64,000 nucleotides of DNA from Thermotoga sp. SG1. Lineage in GTDB: Bacteria > Thermotogota > Thermotogae > Thermotogales > Thermotogaceae. The stretch is taken from NCBI RefSeq assembly GCF_002865985.1, contig NZ_LNDD01000003.1, positions 423,842 to 487,841 on the forward strand. Direction: 5' to 3'. Below, one piece after another: positions 1-8,391 of the stretch (the stretch's first letter is position 1; the number at the start of each line of letters is the position of its first letter). The notes under the pieces were generated by a model. The model had not been told where the DNA came from. It saw only the letters and a program-made list of their open reading frames with translations, and searched no databases. Position numbers and translations under genes: made by a program.

Positions 1-1
1 C

Positions 2-670
2 GTTCAGGCTCTAAAGGGAGTGGATATCGTCCTCTTCATTCTGGATGCCGCCGATGGTTTCACCGAAACAGATGAACAGGTCGCAAAGATCGTGAACGAA
101 TCCAGGACAAAAACCATCATCGCCGTGAACAAGATAGATGTAGCAGGAGAGGAAAAGGCAAAGTCGGTAGGAGAACTTGCAAAAGGTATGGTCGAAAACG
201 CTATTTCCGTTCATTACATATCCGCTCTGAAGGGTATAGGTGTTTTCGAGTTGCTTGATAAGATAAAGGAAGAACTTCCAGAAGGACCACAGTACTACCC
301 TGAGGACATGATCACGGATCGTCCGCTCTCTTTCATGGCGGCTGAAATCATAAGAGAAAAGATCTTCCATCTGACTCGTCAGGAAGTTCCGCATTCCACC
401 GCCGTCGTCATCGAGGAGATAAAGGACAGACCGAACGGTGTCCTTTACATACGGGCCAACATATACGTAGAACGTGATTCACAGAAGGGAATATTGATAG
501 GAAAAAGCGGCAGCATGATAAAGAAGATAGGAACCCTTGCACGTGAAGAGATAGAGTTCCTTGTTGGAAGGAAGGTGTTTCTCGATCTCAACGTCAAGGT
601 GAAAGAAAAGTGGAGGGAAAAGGACTTCATAATCCTTCAGGAAATCGGTCTGAAACACGACATAAAATGA
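2..670 (+). CDS. era: GTPase Era, C-terminal part (5' truncated by window)
   Basis: Era is a GTPase that binds the 3' end of 16S rRNA and helps assemble the 30S subunit. The reading frame is open from base 2, so the gene begins outside the window and the GTG at 20 is an internal valine. The G1-G3 motifs are missing for that reason. What remains shows the G4 motif NKID in AVNKIDVAG, the G5-like ISALKG, and then a KH RNA-binding domain with its GxxG loop in the [12 protein letters not shown] segment. The protein ends in the charged tail usual for Era. The next gene, another ribosome-assembly GTPase, starts 11 bases downstream. Confidence 0.93.
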   Translation, partial: VQALKGVDIVLFILDAADGFTETDEQVAKIVNESRTKTIIAVNKIDVAGEEKAKSVGELAKGMVENAISVHYISALKGIGVFELLDKIKEELPEGPQYYPEDMITDRPLSFMAAEIIREKIFHLTRQEVPHSTAVVIEEIKDRPNGVLYIRANIYVERDSQKGILIGKSGSMIKKIGTLAREEIEFLVGRKVFLDLNVKVKEKWREKDFIILQEIGLKHDIK

Positions 671-681
671 GGTGATGTTCG

Positions 682-1773
682 ATGAAGTGTCCAGGATGTG
701 GTGCCAGCATACAGTTCGAGGATCCGAAAAAACCAGGGTACATCCCAAGGGAAGCCTTTGAAAAAAGACTGGAGGAAGGGAAAGAAATCCTGTGTCAACG
801 GTGCTTTCGTATAAAGCACTATGGAAAACTGGAACCCATAGAGTACGACTGGGATTTCAGGAATCAGTTGAAATCCTACCTCGGTGGTTTTGAGGTGGTT
901 CTGTGGGTGATCGACATCTTCGACTTTGAGGGCACGTACAGAGAAGACATAGCGAACCTGCTGAAAGGAAAGGACGTTGTGTATGTGATCAACAAGCTCG
1001 ACCTTCTTCCCAGGGCAGTTACTGTCAGGGAAGTGAAAGAATGGGTGAAAAGGAGAATAAAAGCAAAAGATCCCGAAAAGATAAGAATAGTGAGTGCCGA
1101 GAAAAACCACGGTCTGAAGTCCCTAGTGAAACTGCTTGCACGATTGACCGACAAGGCACTGGTGATAGGAGTGACGAACGTTGGGAAATCCTCCCTTTTA
1201 AACAAGATATGTACTCACGAGAACACCATCAGTCCGTTTCCAGGAACGACTCTTGGAATACTGAGAAGGAAGGTAAAAGGTGAGAATCTCTACCTTTACG
1301 ACACCCCCGGTATCATGACGAAAGACAGAGTCCTCGATCTTCTGGATCCGGAATGTCAAAAGGCGATCCTGCCGAGGGAAGAACTCTCCAGAAAAACCTT
1401 CAAACCAGAGAGGAACAGAACGATCTTCATGGGAGGATTGTGTCGCTTTGACATAGACTACGAAACGGAGAAAAGCCCCATATTCCTACTCTTTTCCTCC
1501 AGAGAGGTTACCTTTCATGAGACAAGGAGAGAAAGAGCAGACGAGTTGATGAGGAACAGACTGGGAGATCTTCTAAAACCACCCTGTTCGAAAGCGAGGT
1601 ACGAAGATTTCACGTGGAAAAAGGAGAAGTTCATTCTGAACAAAGGAGAAGAACTGGCAGTGGCGGGCCTGGGATGGATGAGTGTCAGAAGAGGACCGTT
1701 GACGGTCGAAGTTACCATCCCGGAAAATGTAAAACTCGTTATAAGAGAAGCCCTGGTGAACCCCAACCGCTAG
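682..1773 (+). CDS. yqeH: YqeH-type circularly permuted ribosome-assembly GTPase
   Basis: A 363-residue GTPase with permuted motif order: G4 (NKLD, residues 104-107) comes before G1 (GVTNVGKS, 163-170) and G3 (DTPG, 207-210). An N-terminal zinc finger uses Cys3, Cys6, Cys38 and Cys41. This layout defines the YqeH family, which acts in 30S subunit maturation. The start is supported by the GAGGTGA ribosome site ahead of ATG 682. It follows era and probably forms an operon with it. Its TAG stop overlaps the stop of dnaJ on the other strand by four bases, with no terminator visible between the two. Confidence 0.9.
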   Translation: MKCPGCGASIQFEDPKKPGYIPREAFEKRLEEGKEILCQRCFRIKHYGKLEPIEYDWDFRNQLKSYLGGFEVVLWVIDIFDFEGTYREDIANLLKGKDVVYVINKLDLLPRAVTVREVKEWVKRRIKAKDPEKIRIVSAEKNHGLKSLVKLLARLTDKALVIGVTNVGKSSLLNKICTHENTISPFPGTTLGILRRKVKGENLYLYDTPGIMTKDRVLDLLDPECQKAILPREELSRKTFKPERNRTIFMGGLCRFDIDYETEKSPIFLLFSSREVTFHETRRERADELMRNRLGDLLKPPCSKARYEDFTWKKEKFILNKGEELAVAGLGWMSVRRGPLTVEVTIPENVKLVIREALVNPNR

Positions 1774-2882
1774 GCAACGGGAATGCCTCTTCTCTTTGCC
1801 AGATCCTCCAGTATTTTTCTTTCTTCTCTAGAAAGGTTCTTTGGAATTTCAACATGTACATTCACAAGGAGGTCGCCCCTTCTACCGTACTCACCCGGCA
1901 GTCCTTTCCCTTTCAGACGGAATACCGTCTCGGGCTGTGTGCCAGGTGGTATCTTCAGCATGGTTGTACCACCTTCGGGGAGAGGAATCTCGACGGTTGT
2001 TCCCAGTATCGCCTGGAGGTAATCTATCGTGATGTCGTATATCAGATCTCTTCCAGATCTCCTGAACTTGCTATCTGATTTCACTCGAACGGTGATTATC
2101 AGATCACCGTAGGGACCACCGTAATAACCCGCGTTACCACCACCGGATATCCTCAAATGCCCGCCGTCTTCGATGTTTGGGGGTATTTTTATCGTTCTTC
2201 GCACTCTTCTGAGAACTCTTCCACTTCCTCCGCACTCATGACACAATTCTCGAGGGACTCTTCCCGTTCCGCCGCATTCGTCACAGGTTCTTTCACTGAC
2301 GAAATATCCAAAGAACGACCTTTTTTCTTCTCTGATCCTTCCCGTTCCACCACAGCGTGGACAGCCGATGTATCCTGAATCTGGCTCTACACCGGTTCCT
2401 CCACATCTTAAACACGTTTCGTACCTTTCGTATTCGATGGGAATCTCCGTACCGTTGATCAGGTCGGAAAGGTTCACTTCTATGGTGTAGCGTATGTCTT
2501 CTCCTCTGCGGGCGTATTTTCTTCTCTCTCTTCGTCCAGATTCCTCACCGAAGAACACGTCGAATATATCCCTGTTGAAGATATTTTCGAACTCTCTGAA
2601 AACGTCTTCGAAGAAGCTGCTACCAGTTTCTGCTTCTTGATAGACGGGTTGTTCCCCGACGTATCCAAAACGATCGTACATGGCCCTCTTCTGAGGATCG
2701 CTGAGGACCTCGTAGGCTTCCTGAATCTCTTTGAAGCGCTGCTCGGCTTCTTTTCTGTTTTCTGGATGTCTATCTGGATGCCACTCTTTTACCAGCTTTT
2801 TGTACGCTTTTCTTATCTCCTCCTGCGTGGCGTTCCTCGGAACACCGAGGATCTCGTAATAATCCTTTTTTTCTCTTTTCAT
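1770..2882 (-). CDS. dnaJ: Chaperone DnaJ (Hsp40)
   Basis: DnaJ delivers unfolded clients to DnaK and stimulates its ATPase. The 370-residue protein has an N-terminal J domain with the HPD motif at residues 35-37. Four CxxCGGxG-type zinc repeats follow (Cys 157/160, 174/177, 200/203, 214/217), then the C-terminal substrate-binding domains. The linker after the J domain is short of glycine and rich in Phe and Glu, unlike the G/F region of E. coli DnaJ. The ATG at 2882 follows a good AAGGAGTGA site. It is the last gene of hrcA-grpE-dnaJ; dnaK is not in this operon. Confidence 0.96.
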   Translation of the reverse strand: MKREKKDYYEILGVPRNATQEEIRKAYKKLVKEWHPDRHPENRKEAEQRFKEIQEAYEVLSDPQKRAMYDRFGYVGEQPVYQEAETGSSFFEDVFREFENIFNRDIFDVFFGEESGRRERRKYARRGEDIRYTIEVNLSDLINGTEIPIEYERYETCLRCGGTGVEPDSGYIGCPRCGGTGRIREEKRSFFGYFVSERTCDECGGTGRVPRELCHECGGSGRVLRRVRRTIKIPPNIEDGGHLRISGGGNAGYYGGPYGDLIITVRVKSDSKFRRSGRDLIYDITIDYLQAILGTTVEIPLPEGGTTMLKIPPGTQPETVFRLKGKGLPGEYGRRGDLLVNVHVEIPKNLSREERKILEDLAKRRGIPVA

Positions 2883-2888
2883 GGAGAA

Positions 2889-3395
2889 TCACTCCTTTTT
2901 ATCGGGAGGTTCTTCATCTTTCTTTCTCGGTTTCACGGCCACTTTCACCTTCGCTGGCTTCAATACCTTCCCGTGGAATTTGTAACCACTTTCCAGTACT
3001 TCGAGGATAGTGTATTCCTCCACATCGTCCGTTTCAACTCTCTCAACTGCCTCATGTTCGAACGGATCAAAAGTTTCTCCCACCTGGATCTTAGAGAGGC
3101 CTTCCTTTTCCAGTGTATTCAGAAGCTTTTTGTATATCAACTTCACACCATCGTAGAAGGATTTCTCATGATCCTTCTGATTCAACGCTCTTTCGAAGTC
3201 ATCGAGTATGGGAATCAGTTTTGAGATGAGGTATTCGTTTGCGTTCTTTATGAGTTCTCTCTTTTCCCGGGCGACTTCCTCACGGTAATTTTCGTATTCG
3301 GCCTTGAGTCTTTTGGCGTATTCTTCGAGTTCCCTGTATTTTTCTTTCAATTCCTCACATTCCTGAGAGAGATCCTTCTTTTCTTTTTCAGACAT
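2889..3395 (-). CDS. grpE: Nucleotide exchange factor GrpE
   Basis: GrpE releases ADP from DnaK. The 168-residue product has a long charged N-terminal coiled coil (about residues 1-90, rich in Glu and Lys), then the beta domain with VGETFDPFEHEAV and a PAKVKVA ending typical of the family. The open frame extends further upstream, but the start is placed at ATG 3395 because AGGAGGTGATAGA sits directly before it. That gives a four-base gap to hrcA, whereas the longer frame would run deep into hrcA. Confidence 0.94.
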   Translation of the reverse strand: MSEKEKKDLSQECEELKEKYRELEEYAKRLKAEYENYREEVAREKRELIKNANEYLISKLIPILDDFERALNQKDHEKSFYDGVKLIYKKLLNTLEKEGLSKIQVGETFDPFEHEAVERVETDDVEEYTILEVLESGYKFHGKVLKPAKVKVAVKPRKKDEEPPDKKE

Positions 3396-3399
3396 TCTA

Positions 3400-4419
3400 T
3401 CACCTCCTGGCAGCCGATGTGAAGTACTCCGAAAGTCTGTTGAGTACGTAGTTGAAAACCCTGTGGTTTCTGTCGTACCTGGTGATCTTTGAGGTGAAAA
3501 GATGGACGCTTCCAATAGGCGATGAACCTTTGTAGTATCTACCAGAGAAAACGGCAAATCTCTCCAGTTTTTTCCTTCCGATCTCTTTTCCGATCTTCAC
3601 CGTAATGTCTTTGTCGTTTTCTATGAGACTCTCTAGAAAACGATGGTCCTTTAACTCTTCCAGAAGGTGCTTTATATCTTCCAGAGAGAGAGTATCGTCC
3701 TTCAGGAGATTTTCAAAGCCAACGTCTATGTACCTTTCCAGTTTTTCGTTCATCACGGATTCTATGAGTTTGAGAATACCGCTTCCTCTGAGAGTTTCTA
3801 CCTTTCCTGTTAGCACGTCTTCAACTGTTCTTCCCCTCAAAAGGAAGTTCAGCTGTCTTTCTATTTCCTCCCAATTCAAATCGTCATGGATTCTAATGGG
3901 AGTGATCTTAGAAATACCGAATTCTGTCAGTATTGAGAAAATAAGGTAATCCTCGGATATCGGTGTGAGGATCACCCTGAGTATTTTCAAATCTCTGGGA
4001 TTTGGTCTTTCTATGAGAACGTACCCTTCGGCCAGCCGGGCAAGAAGATTGCCAGCCAGAAGCAGGATTTTTTCTGGATCTGCAAGCGGAATTAACCTGA
4101 AGGTATCCACCTCCAGGTTCAGTTCTTCGGTTTCTTTGGAGATCTTTACCATTTCTTCGTAGTAGAATCTGAGTCCCTTGTCCGTTGGAACCCGGCCAGC
4201 CGAGGTATGAGGTTGGTATATGTAACCAAGGTATTCCAGTTTCTTCATATCGTTTCTTATGGTGGCACTGCTAAAATTTATATTGCTCACTTCGAGAACC
4301 CTCTGTGAGCTGACGGGTTTTTTGTTCTCTATGTACTCTTTCACAATGCAGTAAAGTACCTTTCTTTGGCGGTCGTTCAGGTTTCTTTGGTGTTCACCCT
4401 TGTTTTGGAGCCTTCTCAT
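3400..4419 (-). CDS. hrcA: Heat-inducible transcription repressor HrcA
   Basis: HrcA represses heat-shock operons by binding CIRCE operators. The 339-residue protein begins with a winged-helix DNA-binding domain (about residues 10-80, with ISxATIRNDM-like text NFSSATIRNDM), followed by the GAF-like and inserted dimerisation regions. As first gene of hrcA-grpE-dnaJ it should be autoregulated, because a perfect CIRCE lies one base upstream of its ATG. Its ribosome-binding site is inside that operator. A T. maritima HrcA crystal structure is known from this family (memory). Confidence 0.95.
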   Translation of the reverse strand: MRRLQNKGEHQRNLNDRQRKVLYCIVKEYIENKKPVSSQRVLEVSNINFSSATIRNDMKKLEYLGYIYQPHTSAGRVPTDKGLRFYYEEMVKISKETEELNLEVDTFRLIPLADPEKILLLAGNLLARLAEGYVLIERPNPRDLKILRVILTPISEDYLIFSILTEFGISKITPIRIHDDLNWEEIERQLNFLLRGRTVEDVLTGKVETLRGSGILKLIESVMNEKLERYIDVGFENLLKDDTLSLEDIKHLLEELKDHRFLESLIENDKDITVKIGKEIGRKKLERFAVFSGRYYKGSSPIGSVHLFTSKITRYDRNHRVFNYVLNRLSEYFTSAARR

Positions 4420-4420
4420 T

Positions 4421-4447
4421 TTAGCACTCCTTTCTTTTGAGTGCTAA
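4421..4447 (-). promoter_or_regulatory. CIRCE operator (HrcA binding site)
   Basis: A perfect inverted repeat: TTAGCACTC (4421-4429), nine-base spacer, GAGTGCTAA (4439-4447). This is the exact CIRCE consensus. Read on the minus strand it ends one base before the hrcA start codon. The AAAGGAG ribosome-binding site of hrcA lies in the spacer and right arm, so the operator is also part of the leader that the ribosome must bind. Confidence 0.97.
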
Positions 4448-4451
4448 TAAT

Positions 4452-4480
4452 AGTTTAGCATACATCTTGAAAGAATTCAA
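4452..4480 (-). promoter_or_regulatory. Probable promoter of hrcA-grpE-dnaJ
   Basis: On the minus strand TTGAAT (4480-4475) and TAAACT (4457-4452) are separated by 17 bases, just upstream of CIRCE. The -10 match is only four of six. A HrcA dimer on CIRCE would cover the start site region, as expected for this regulon. Confidence 0.5.
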
Positions 4481-4504
4481 GGTCAGAAGAGAAAACAAAA
4501 GGAC

Positions 4505-4538
4505 TTGATTTACGAATGGAAAATTGCTACCATATTAT
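4505..4538 (+). promoter_or_regulatory. Possible tRNA-Leu promoter
   Basis: TATTAT (4533-4538) lies seven bases before the mature tRNA 5' end. No strong -35 sits at 17 bases; TTGATT (4505-4510) is too far away at 22. Transcription diverges from the hrcA promoter in the same 97-base gap. Confidence 0.4.
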
Positions 4539-4544
4539 ACGGGA

Positions 4545-4631
4545 GCCGAGGTGGCGGAATGGCAGACGCGGCTGACTCAAAATCAGCTGGGGGATAACCC
4601 CGTGCGGGTTCAAGTCCCGCCCTCGGCACCA
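4545..4631 (+). tRNA. tRNA-Leu, anticodon CAA
   Basis: An 87-base class II tRNA with a long variable arm. The acceptor stem GCCGAGG (4545-4551) pairs with CCTCGGC (4621-4627), then discriminator A and an encoded CCA (4629-4631). The anticodon stem GCTGA/TCAGC encloses the loop CTCAAAA, giving anticodon CAA for UUG codons. The T-arm contains GGTTCAAGTCC. The encoded CCA matters because the tRNase Z gene in this window belongs to a lineage known to cleave after CCA. Confidence 0.97.
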
Positions 4632-4634
4632 GGA

Positions 4635-4662
4635 GGGGCTCTAGGAGCCCCATTTGTTTTTA
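4635..4662 (+). terminator. Rho-independent terminator after tRNA-Leu
   Basis: GGGGCTC (4635-4641) and GAGCCCC (4645-4651) form a seven-pair stem with a three-base loop. The tail is ATTTGTTTTTAA. It ends 18 bases before the next gene, which has no obvious promoter of its own, so some read-through may drive that operon. Confidence 0.8.
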
Positions 4663-4679
4663 ATGAAGGAGGTTGATCG

Positions 4680-5687
4680 ATGACCAGGGTCGTGAAGGTG
4701 AATCCTCTCTTTCCCAATGAAAGAGCCCTGAAAGAGGCCGCCGATCTTCTGAAAAAAGGGGAGGTTGTTGTCTTTCCGACAGAAACGGTCTACGGAATAG
4801 GGGCGGATGCTTACAACGAGAAAGCGTGCAGGAAGATATTCGAAATCAAGGGAAGACCCGCAGACAACCCTCTGATAGTCCACATATGTTCATTTTCCCA
4901 ACTCGAAGAGGTGGCAGATGGGTACGAACCTTTCAGAAAGTTTCTGGAGAGATTCTGGCCTGGTCCTTTAACGGTCATACTTCCGAAGAAGTCCTGGAGA
5001 ATTTCTAATGTGGTCACTGCGGGACTTCCCACGGTGGCTGTGAGAATGCCGGCTCACCCGGTGGCCATGAAACTGATAGAAATGCTGGGAGATCCCATTG
5101 CTGCCCCGAGTGCGAACCTGTCTGGAAGACCCAGCGCGACGAACGTGGATCACGTTGTGGAGGACTTCATGGGACGGGTGAGCCTGATACTGGACGCAGG
5201 GAACACACCGCTTGGCCTGGAATCCACCATAATAGATCTTTCAAAAGAAAAGCCTGTCCTTTTGAGGCCGGGCCCTGTAGAGGTTGAAAGACTGAAAGAG
5301 TTCTTCCCCAATCTTGTTGTACCGGATTTCGTGAAAAAAGGGGAGTTCAGAGGAAAACCTCTGGCACCGGGCATGAAATACCGTCACTACGCTCCCTCAA
5401 AGCCGTTGATACTCGTAGAAAACCTCGAGAAGATGAAGAACGTTTTGAAAGAGTTTCCCGATCACGTTGTGATATGTGTCGAAGAGAGGAAGGCCCTGTA
5501 CGGAGACAGAATCGTCGTAGGTTCTTTGAAAAATCCCTACAGCATAGCGCAGAACCTCTTTGCAGCACTCAGAGAAGCGGAAAAGAGAGAAAAAGAGTAT
5601 ATAATTGTTGAGGGACTGGAGGAAAGAGGCATACTCTTTGCGGTGATGAACCGATTGAGGAAGGCCGCCTCCAGGATCGTGAGGTGA
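4680..5687 (+). CDS. L-threonylcarbamoyladenylate synthase (Sua5/TsaC)
   Basis: Makes threonylcarbamoyl-AMP from threonine, bicarbonate and ATP, the first step of t6A37 synthesis on ANN-decoding tRNAs. The 335 residues match the long Sua5 form: an N-terminal YrdC domain (about 8-200) with TETVYG and the KGRP signature at 57-60, then a C-terminal Sua5 domain. The start at 4680 follows GAAGGAGGTTG. TsaB, another enzyme of the same modification, is encoded elsewhere in this window (24837-25460). It heads a long plus-strand operon running to secF. Confidence 0.93.
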   Translation: MTRVVKVNPLFPNERALKEAADLLKKGEVVVFPTETVYGIGADAYNEKACRKIFEIKGRPADNPLIVHICSFSQLEEVADGYEPFRKFLERFWPGPLTVILPKKSWRISNVVTAGLPTVAVRMPAHPVAMKLIEMLGDPIAAPSANLSGRPSATNVDHVVEDFMGRVSLILDAGNTPLGLESTIIDLSKEKPVLLRPGPVEVERLKEFFPNLVVPDFVKKGEFRGKPLAPGMKYRHYAPSKPLILVENLEKMKNVLKEFPDHVVICVEERKALYGDRIVVGSLKNPYSIAQNLFAALREAEKREKEYIIVEGLEERGILFAVMNRLRKAASRIVR

Positions 5688-5696
5688 AAGATCTAG

Positions 5697-7154
5697 ATGG
5701 ACAAAACCCAGGAACGAACCGATAAGTTGCTTTTGCTTCTTTCTATATTGATAATGGAGTTTTCCAACGTAAAGGAAGAGAGGGATGTCCTTCTTAGCCT
5801 GTTGAACCTTGTGAAGAAGGTCGTTGATGTGAACGATCTGGTTCTGATCGACGAAAACAAGCGGGTTGTGCTGGGAAGAGAACTCGATGTTTCAAGATTC
5901 GAGGAGTTCATAGAATGGGCTACAAAACAGGCATCTCCAGCTTTTGTGGAAGAGGCAGGAAGATACGTCGGAATCATTCCTCTGGTCAAACTCGGAAGGT
6001 CCTTCGGGAGTCTGATCGTCTTCATGGATCACCAACCTTCGATGGAAGAGACAGAGATCTTCAGAATTTTTTCGGTTCTTTCTTCCATCGTACTGGAAAA
6101 CGTCAGGCTCTACAGAGAACTTGAAGAAACGTACGACTACGTGAACACTATCCTCAACAACCTTCCGGAGGGTATCTTCGTTTATTCAAACGGAGAAATA
6201 CGTTTTCAGAACGAAAGGTTCGCAAGGGAAAGTTTCCCAGAAGATGTTATGAAGAAAGCGATGGAGATTTCAGAAGAGGCAATTTCGCTTGGAGTTCAGA
6301 GAACTGGGGAAGTCGAATCTGAGGACGAGTTCTTTTCTATCACCTCCATTCCTCTGCTCTACAACGGTGAGACACAGGCCCTGACGATCGTAGAAAACAT
6401 CACGGCATCGAAGGAACTAGAAAGGCTAAAACGCATAGACAGGATGAAAACAGAGTTCGTTGCGAACATATCCCATGAGCTCAGAACCCCTCTGACTGCT
6501 ATAAAAGCCTACACGGAGACCATGTACAACAGCTTGGAGGAACTCGACGCGGATACCCTGAAAGAATTTCTGGAAGTTGTACTCGATCAGAGCAATCACC
6601 TTGAAAGTCTTCTCGACGAACTTCTCGATTTCTCCAAACTCGAAAGAAAAGCACTGCAAATAAAAAAGGAAAAAATCAACATCTGCGAACTGGTGGAAAG
6701 CGCCGTCAGTGCCATCAAAGAATTCGCAGCTTCTCAGGGTGTAAAAGTCTTTCTGGAAAAGAAGGTTCCATGCTTCGAGGTGGAAGTCGATCCAACGAGG
6801 ATGAAACAGGTTCTTTTGAACCTTCTGAGTAACGGTGTGAAGTACTCGAAAAAGGATGAACCAGAAAAATATGTGAAGGTGGTTCTGGACAAAAACGAAG
6901 ATGGTATTCTCATTGTTGTGGAAGACAACGGTATAGGGATACCGGAACACGCCAGAGAAAAGATCTTCGAACAGTTCTACAGAGTCGACTCTTCCTTGAC
7001 TTACGAAGTTTCTGGAACGGGTCTGGGACTTGCCATTACAAAAGAGATCGTGGAACTCCACGGCGGAAGAATCTGGGTTGAGAGTGAGGAGGGGAAGGGA
7101 TCCAGGTTTTTCGTGTGGATCCCGCATGATCATGGCACTGAAGATAATCGATAA
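5697..7154 (+). CDS. Sensor histidine kinase, HK853 type
   Basis: A 485-residue kinase closely related to T. maritima HK853 (TM0853), a structural model for two-component signalling. Domains in order: N-terminal region with a GAF-like sensor (about 20-135), a PAS domain (about 145-235), DHp helices with the phospho-acceptor His260 in SHELRTPLT, and a C-terminal ATPase domain with N box, DNGIGIP and GTGLGLA. No clear double membrane anchor is visible, so it may be cytosolic or peripherally bound. No response regulator is adjacent; the known HK853 partner is encoded elsewhere. It overlaps the next gene by 29 bases. Confidence 0.92.
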   Translation: MDKTQERTDKLLLLLSILIMEFSNVKEERDVLLSLLNLVKKVVDVNDLVLIDENKRVVLGRELDVSRFEEFIEWATKQASPAFVEEAGRYVGIIPLVKLGRSFGSLIVFMDHQPSMEETEIFRIFSVLSSIVLENVRLYRELEETYDYVNTILNNLPEGIFVYSNGEIRFQNERFARESFPEDVMKKAMEISEEAISLGVQRTGEVESEDEFFSITSIPLLYNGETQALTIVENITASKELERLKRIDRMKTEFVANISHELRTPLTAIKAYTETMYNSLEELDADTLKEFLEVVLDQSNHLESLLDELLDFSKLERKALQIKKEKINICELVESAVSAIKEFAASQGVKVFLEKKVPCFEVEVDPTRMKQVLLNLLSNGVKYSKKDEPEKYVKVVLDKNEDGILIVVEDNGIGIPEHAREKIFEQFYRVDSSLTYEVSGTGLGLAITKEIVELHGGRIWVESEEGKGSRFFVWIPHDHGTEDNR

Positions 7155-7989
7155 GATACTCGAGGGTATCGACAAGTTACCATCTCCCAACATCGTCGTT
7201 CAAAGGATAGTGGCCGTGTGTTCAAATCCGGTTGCTTCTTCCTCGGAAGTTGCCAACACCCTCATGATGGATGCAAGTCTCAGTGCCAGGGTCTTGAAAC
7301 TTGCAAATTCTGCTTATTACGGGATTCCCCGGAAAATAACAACCCTGAGTGAAGCAGTCATGATACTGGGATTCAAGACTGTCAGGAACCTTGCTTTGAG
7401 CGTTTTCACCTACGATATGATCTTCAAGAACAGATCCTCTAGCATCGACAGAGAAAAACTCTGGGCGCACTTTATTGCAACGGCCGTTGCCTCAGAAACC
7501 ATTGCAGAGACAGTCGGTTACCCGCTGAAGGAAGAGATATTCATAGCGGGACTACTCCACGACATAGGAAAAGTGGTTTACGACTTTCTTCTCTCTGACG
7601 TTCTGGAGATGGAGGTAAGAATCGCTCAGAAGTTAAAGAAGAACCTGATCGAAGTGGAAGAGGAACTGGAGGTGCCCCCTCACACCGAAGTTGGGGCAAA
7701 GCTTCTGAAAAACTGGAATTTTCCGGATCTTCTTGTTTTCACAGCAGACTATCATCATCGAGTTGATGCAAACCCCAACGAACTGTTCATCAATCAGGTG
7801 TCGATGGTCCATGTTGGGGATGTCCTGGCGAACCTCATGATGAAAGGTGCGTCTCTTTCGTGGGGAGATCCTGTTCTTTCTCATTTTGCTCTGAACACAC
7901 TCAGATTGAAGCCACGTCTTGTTTTAAGAGTTCTTGAGAGATCCAGGGAAAAATACGAGAAGGCAAAGGAGTTTCTGAGTCTGGATTAG
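7126..7989 (+). CDS. HDOD domain protein
   Basis: A 287-residue protein built around one HDOD domain (about 10-210), an HD-hydrolase relative that usually lacks catalytic activity and is common in signalling. It has an HDIGKVVYDF segment and typical leader text such as LMMDASLSARVLKLANSAYYG. Two ATG codons, 7126 and 7132, lie in the 3' end of the kinase gene. 7126 is chosen because GGA sits six bases upstream, but neither has a strong ribosome site. Translational coupling to the kinase suggests a joint signalling role (inference). Confidence 0.8.
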   Translation: MIMALKIIDKILEGIDKLPSPNIVVQRIVAVCSNPVASSSEVANTLMMDASLSARVLKLANSAYYGIPRKITTLSEAVMILGFKTVRNLALSVFTYDMIFKNRSSSIDREKLWAHFIATAVASETIAETVGYPLKEEIFIAGLLHDIGKVVYDFLLSDVLEMEVRIAQKLKKNLIEVEEELEVPPHTEVGAKLLKNWNFPDLLVFTADYHHRVDANPNELFINQVSMVHVGDVLANLMMKGASLSWGDPVLSHFALNTLRLKPRLVLRVLERSREKYEKAKEFLSLD

Positions 7990-8001
7990 GAGGTGAAAAG
8001 A

Positions 8002-8391
8002 ATGCATCCTCTCTATAGAAAGGCGATGTTGGAATCGGAGATACAGAAACTTCTGGCCGAGGCGCTTCGACAGCTGAGAGATCCACGTTTGAAGAAAGAA
8101 TTTGTGACCTTTTCTCGCGTCGAACTTTCAAAGGACAAGAAATACGCTGACGTTTACGTAAGTTTTCTGGGAAGTCCTCAGGAGCGAAAGGAAGCGGTGG
8201 AAATATTGAACAGGGCAAAGGGTTTCTTCAGAACCTATGTGGCAAAGAATCTGAAACTCTACGTTGCTCCGGAGATTCGCTTCTACGAAGACAAAGGAAT
8301 AGAAGCGAGCGTCAGGGTACATCAGTTGCTGAATCAACTGGGCTTCGATCCGTTTAAACACGAAGAAGAGGAAGGTGAAAACAAGGAATGA
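8002..8391 (+). CDS. rbfA: Ribosome-binding factor A
   Basis: RbfA binds the 30S subunit and assists 16S rRNA 5' end maturation. The 129-residue product has the KH-like fold sequence: LAEALRQLRDPRL, then a DVYVSFLG strand and the RFYEDKGIE region. The frame is open back to a GTG at 7993, but that GTG is part of the AGGAGGTGA ribosome site serving ATG 8002, so the latter is the start. The stop overlaps the truB start as ATGA. Confidence 0.93.
   Translation: MHPLYRKAMLESEIQKLLAEALRQLRDPRLKKEFVTFSRVELSKDKKYADVYVSFLGSPQERKEAVEILNRAKGFFRTYVAKNLKLYVAPEIRFYEDKGIEASVRVHQLLNQLGFDPFKHEEEEGENKE

Noticed and set aside
2157..2378. Plus-strand open frames across the dnaJ, hrcA, ftsI, enolase, flhA and other minus-strand genes
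   Set aside because: They are antisense shadows of well-recognised proteins, with no ribosome sites and no family resemblance.
3396..3557. Longer GrpE beginning at 3557
   Set aside because: The extension lies inside hrcA, has no GrpE-like sequence, and AGGAGGTGA sits directly before ATG 3395.
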